From the NCBI GenBank assembly GCA_025210345.1, contig JAOARX010000008.1, positions 62,001 through 126,000 on the forward strand: a DNA stretch of 64,000 bases. The letters run 5' to 3'. A program made the position numbers and the translations under genes. This DNA is from Pelagimonas sp. (GTDB lineage: Bacteria > Pseudomonadota > Alphaproteobacteria > Rhodobacterales > Rhodobacteraceae). Below, piece after piece: positions 62,831-64,000 of this stretch. The notes below the pieces were generated by a model. That model saw only the letters and a program-made list of their open reading frames with translations. It was not told the DNA's origin and did not search any database. Within the stretch, counting starts at the first letter, position 1; each line of letters starts with the position of its first letter.

Positions 62831-63802
62831 ATGAGCAGAATACGGCTGGTTTGCCCCAACTGTGGGGCACAATACGAAGTGCCTTTGAACGTCATTCCTG
62901 ATGCGGGCCGCGATGTACAGTGCTCAAGCTGTGCCCACACTTGGTTTCAACGGCACCCGGATCAGGATCAGGCCCTAGCTGAAGAACTGGAACAACCCGT
63001 AGAAGACGTCGCTTGGGAACAGGCTCTCGAAGAAGAGCCCGCACCGGCGGAACCGGCGCACCGGGACACGCCAGCCCCCCGGGACGCAACAGAGCCTCAG
63101 CCCCCCCCTGCCCCACGTCGGACCTTTGATCCGGAACTGACCGACATGTTCCGCGAAGAACGCGAATTCGAGGCCCGCCAACGCGCGGCGCAGGCCCTTG
63201 AAACACAGCCGGATCTGGGGCTGCAAAGCCCGGACGAAGACGAAAGGGCGCGTCGCGATCGCCAATCGCGCGAGCGCATGGCGCGCCTGCGTGGCTCGGC
63301 CCCCGAACCCGCCCCTGCGCCGACGTTCGACGAAGCTGCCGTCCCCACCTTGGGGACAGCGCCCGAGCCGGAACAGCCATCGGTTCCCGAACATGAGGCC
63401 GCCGCAGCGGCCGCGGCCGCCGTGGGGTCGCGTCGGGATCTGTTGCCCGACGTCGAAGAGATCAACCAAACCCTGCGCTCTGACGCAGATCCGCGGCCTC
63501 AGGATTTTCCCGGCGATGGTCTGCCACCGCAGGAAACCCCGCGCCAAGGTGGCTTTGGCAAAGGGTTTCTTAGCATGATTGTGCTGGCGGGTTTGGGTAT
63601 CGGCACCTATGCCTATGCCCCGAAACTCTCACAAAGCGTGCCCGCAATCGCGCCGTATCTGGACGTCTATGTCAGCAAGGTCGACGCAGGCCGCATTTGG
63701 CTGGATGGTCAAATTACCGCCCTTTTACAACAGCTTGATAGCATGGCATCGGAAAATCAGACCGCACCCAGCAATGCGACCGCGCCCGACAGCGACGATT
63801 AA
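62831..63802 (+). CDS. MJ0042-type zinc-ribbon membrane protein
   Basis: 323 aa, starting at MSRIRLVCPNCGAQYEVP after AAGGAACG; an ATG at 62789 is not needed. The zinc ribbon CPNCGAQ...CSSCAHTWF (residues about 7-37) is followed by a long acidic, Pro/Ala-rich, likely disordered region (about 40-235). Then comes one membrane helix (FLSMIVLAGLGIGTYAYAP) and a short C-terminal tail. The ribbon resembles the DUF3426/MJ0042 family of roseobacters. Function unknown; it diverges from ftsE, which hints at an envelope role. Confidence 0.82.
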   Translation: MSRIRLVCPNCGAQYEVPLNVIPDAGRDVQCSSCAHTWFQRHPDQDQALAEELEQPVEDVAWEQALEEEPAPAEPAHRDTPAPRDATEPQPPPAPRRTFDPELTDMFREEREFEARQRAAQALETQPDLGLQSPDEDERARRDRQSRERMARLRGSAPEPAPAPTFDEAAVPTLGTAPEPEQPSVPEHEAAAAAAAAVGSRRDLLPDVEEINQTLRSDADPRPQDFPGDGLPPQETPRQGGFGKGFLSMIVLAGLGIGTYAYAPKLSQSVPAIAPYLDVYVSKVDAGRIWLDGQITALLQQLDSMASENQTAPSNATAPDSDD

Positions 63803-63928
63803 GACGATCAGACCCGGCCAATCGCCACAAAGCGTACAACTAACATCTCAAATCGTCAGCATCGCCGTCAAGACCGCATGCTGATCATGCCACGCGCCTG
63901 CGCGATCGGGTGTTGGCGTCGCACCCGG

Positions 63929-63965
63929 AAAAAAAGCCCCCCGAACCTGCGCGGCACGGGGGGCT
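63929..63965 (-). terminator. Intrinsic terminator of the gene entering from the right
   Basis: Minus-strand AGCCCCCCG and CGGGGGGCT arms enclose a 13-base loop and are followed by TTTTTTT (63929-63935). It lies 7 bp past the partial gene's stop. The plus-strand side (AAAATTTTT) is T-rich too, so it may also serve the zinc-ribbon gene. Confidence 0.85.
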
Positions 63966-63972
63966 AAAATTT

Positions 63973-64000
63973 TTATCCGCCGAAATCATCCAGCATGATG
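63973..64000 (-). CDS. C-terminal tail of a gene cut by the window edge
   Basis: Eight codons end in MLDDFGG and a TAA stop just before the strong terminator. Too short for any functional call. Confidence 0.5.

Overview
The window looks like chromosome of a marine Rhodobacterales bacterium (Roseobacter group, Alphaproteobacteria). It is GC-rich and carries a cbb3 oxidase locus, an ethylmalonyl-CoA pathway gene set, the mreBCD-mrdA-rodA wall cluster, a LuxI/LuxR pair and the mdh-suc-lpd block. These assignments come from protein motifs and gene order read by eye. No database search was run.

Layout. 1-5.4 kb: the end of a PhzF-like gene, a universal stress protein, and ccoNOQP reading away from it across a shared FNR/FixK box. 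5.5-7.1 kb: two c-type cytochromes, then a stretch without an obvious protein gene. That stretch holds a second perfect FNR/FixK box and a chain of hairpins with CCUCC loops, read here as a candidate oxygen-controlled small RNA. 7.1-12.7 kb: a LysR regulator, ccoGHIS (oxidase maturation and copper supply) with an FNR-like box, and a 54-aa lipoprotein. 12.8-18.4 kb: lrp/ald divergent pair, mscL, ytoQ, and an FAD/GcvT-type methylamine-derivative dehydrogenase. 18.7-26.0 kb: mreB, mreC, mreD, mrdA, rodA, a hydroxyacid reductase and rpe. 26.1-29.8 kb (minus): a small ORF, luxR, luxI, a RecD-like helicase and a thioesterase.

30-36 kb: ccr, a PlsB/PlsC-type acyltransferase and ecm, then an H-NS-like gene and deoD. 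36.2-41.5 kb (minus): a DUF1989 protein, two small proteins, sdhCDAB, and a further small gene lying upstream of the sdh promoter. 41.7-44.4 kb (minus): mcl2, nnrU-like, DUF1737 and mch. 44.7-58.3 kb: a small secreted protein, a TauE/SafE permease, mdh, sucC, a membrane protein, sucD, a secreted hydrolase, sucA, sucB, three other genes and lpd. 58.3-64 kb: an exported protein, a trypsin-like protease, a minus-strand ftsE-ftsX-plsC-PNPOx run, a zinc-ribbon membrane protein and the tail of one more minus-strand gene.

Functionally, much of the window is central carbon metabolism. It encodes succinate dehydrogenase, malate dehydrogenase, succinyl-CoA synthetase, the 2-oxoglutarate dehydrogenase complex and four enzymes of acetyl-CoA assimilation through ethylmalonyl-CoA (Ccr, Ecm, Mch, Mcl2). 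The sdh and sucC promoters carry the same 33-bp operator: two GTGATCAC palindromes exactly 21 bp apart, centre to centre. This suggests one shared, unidentified TCA-cycle regulator. The cco half of the window is tied together by FNR/FixK boxes. The two most novel candidates are the FNR-box-linked anti-Shine-Dalgarno RNA (about 6563-6705) and the paired GTGATCAC operator (41140-41172 and 47199-47231).
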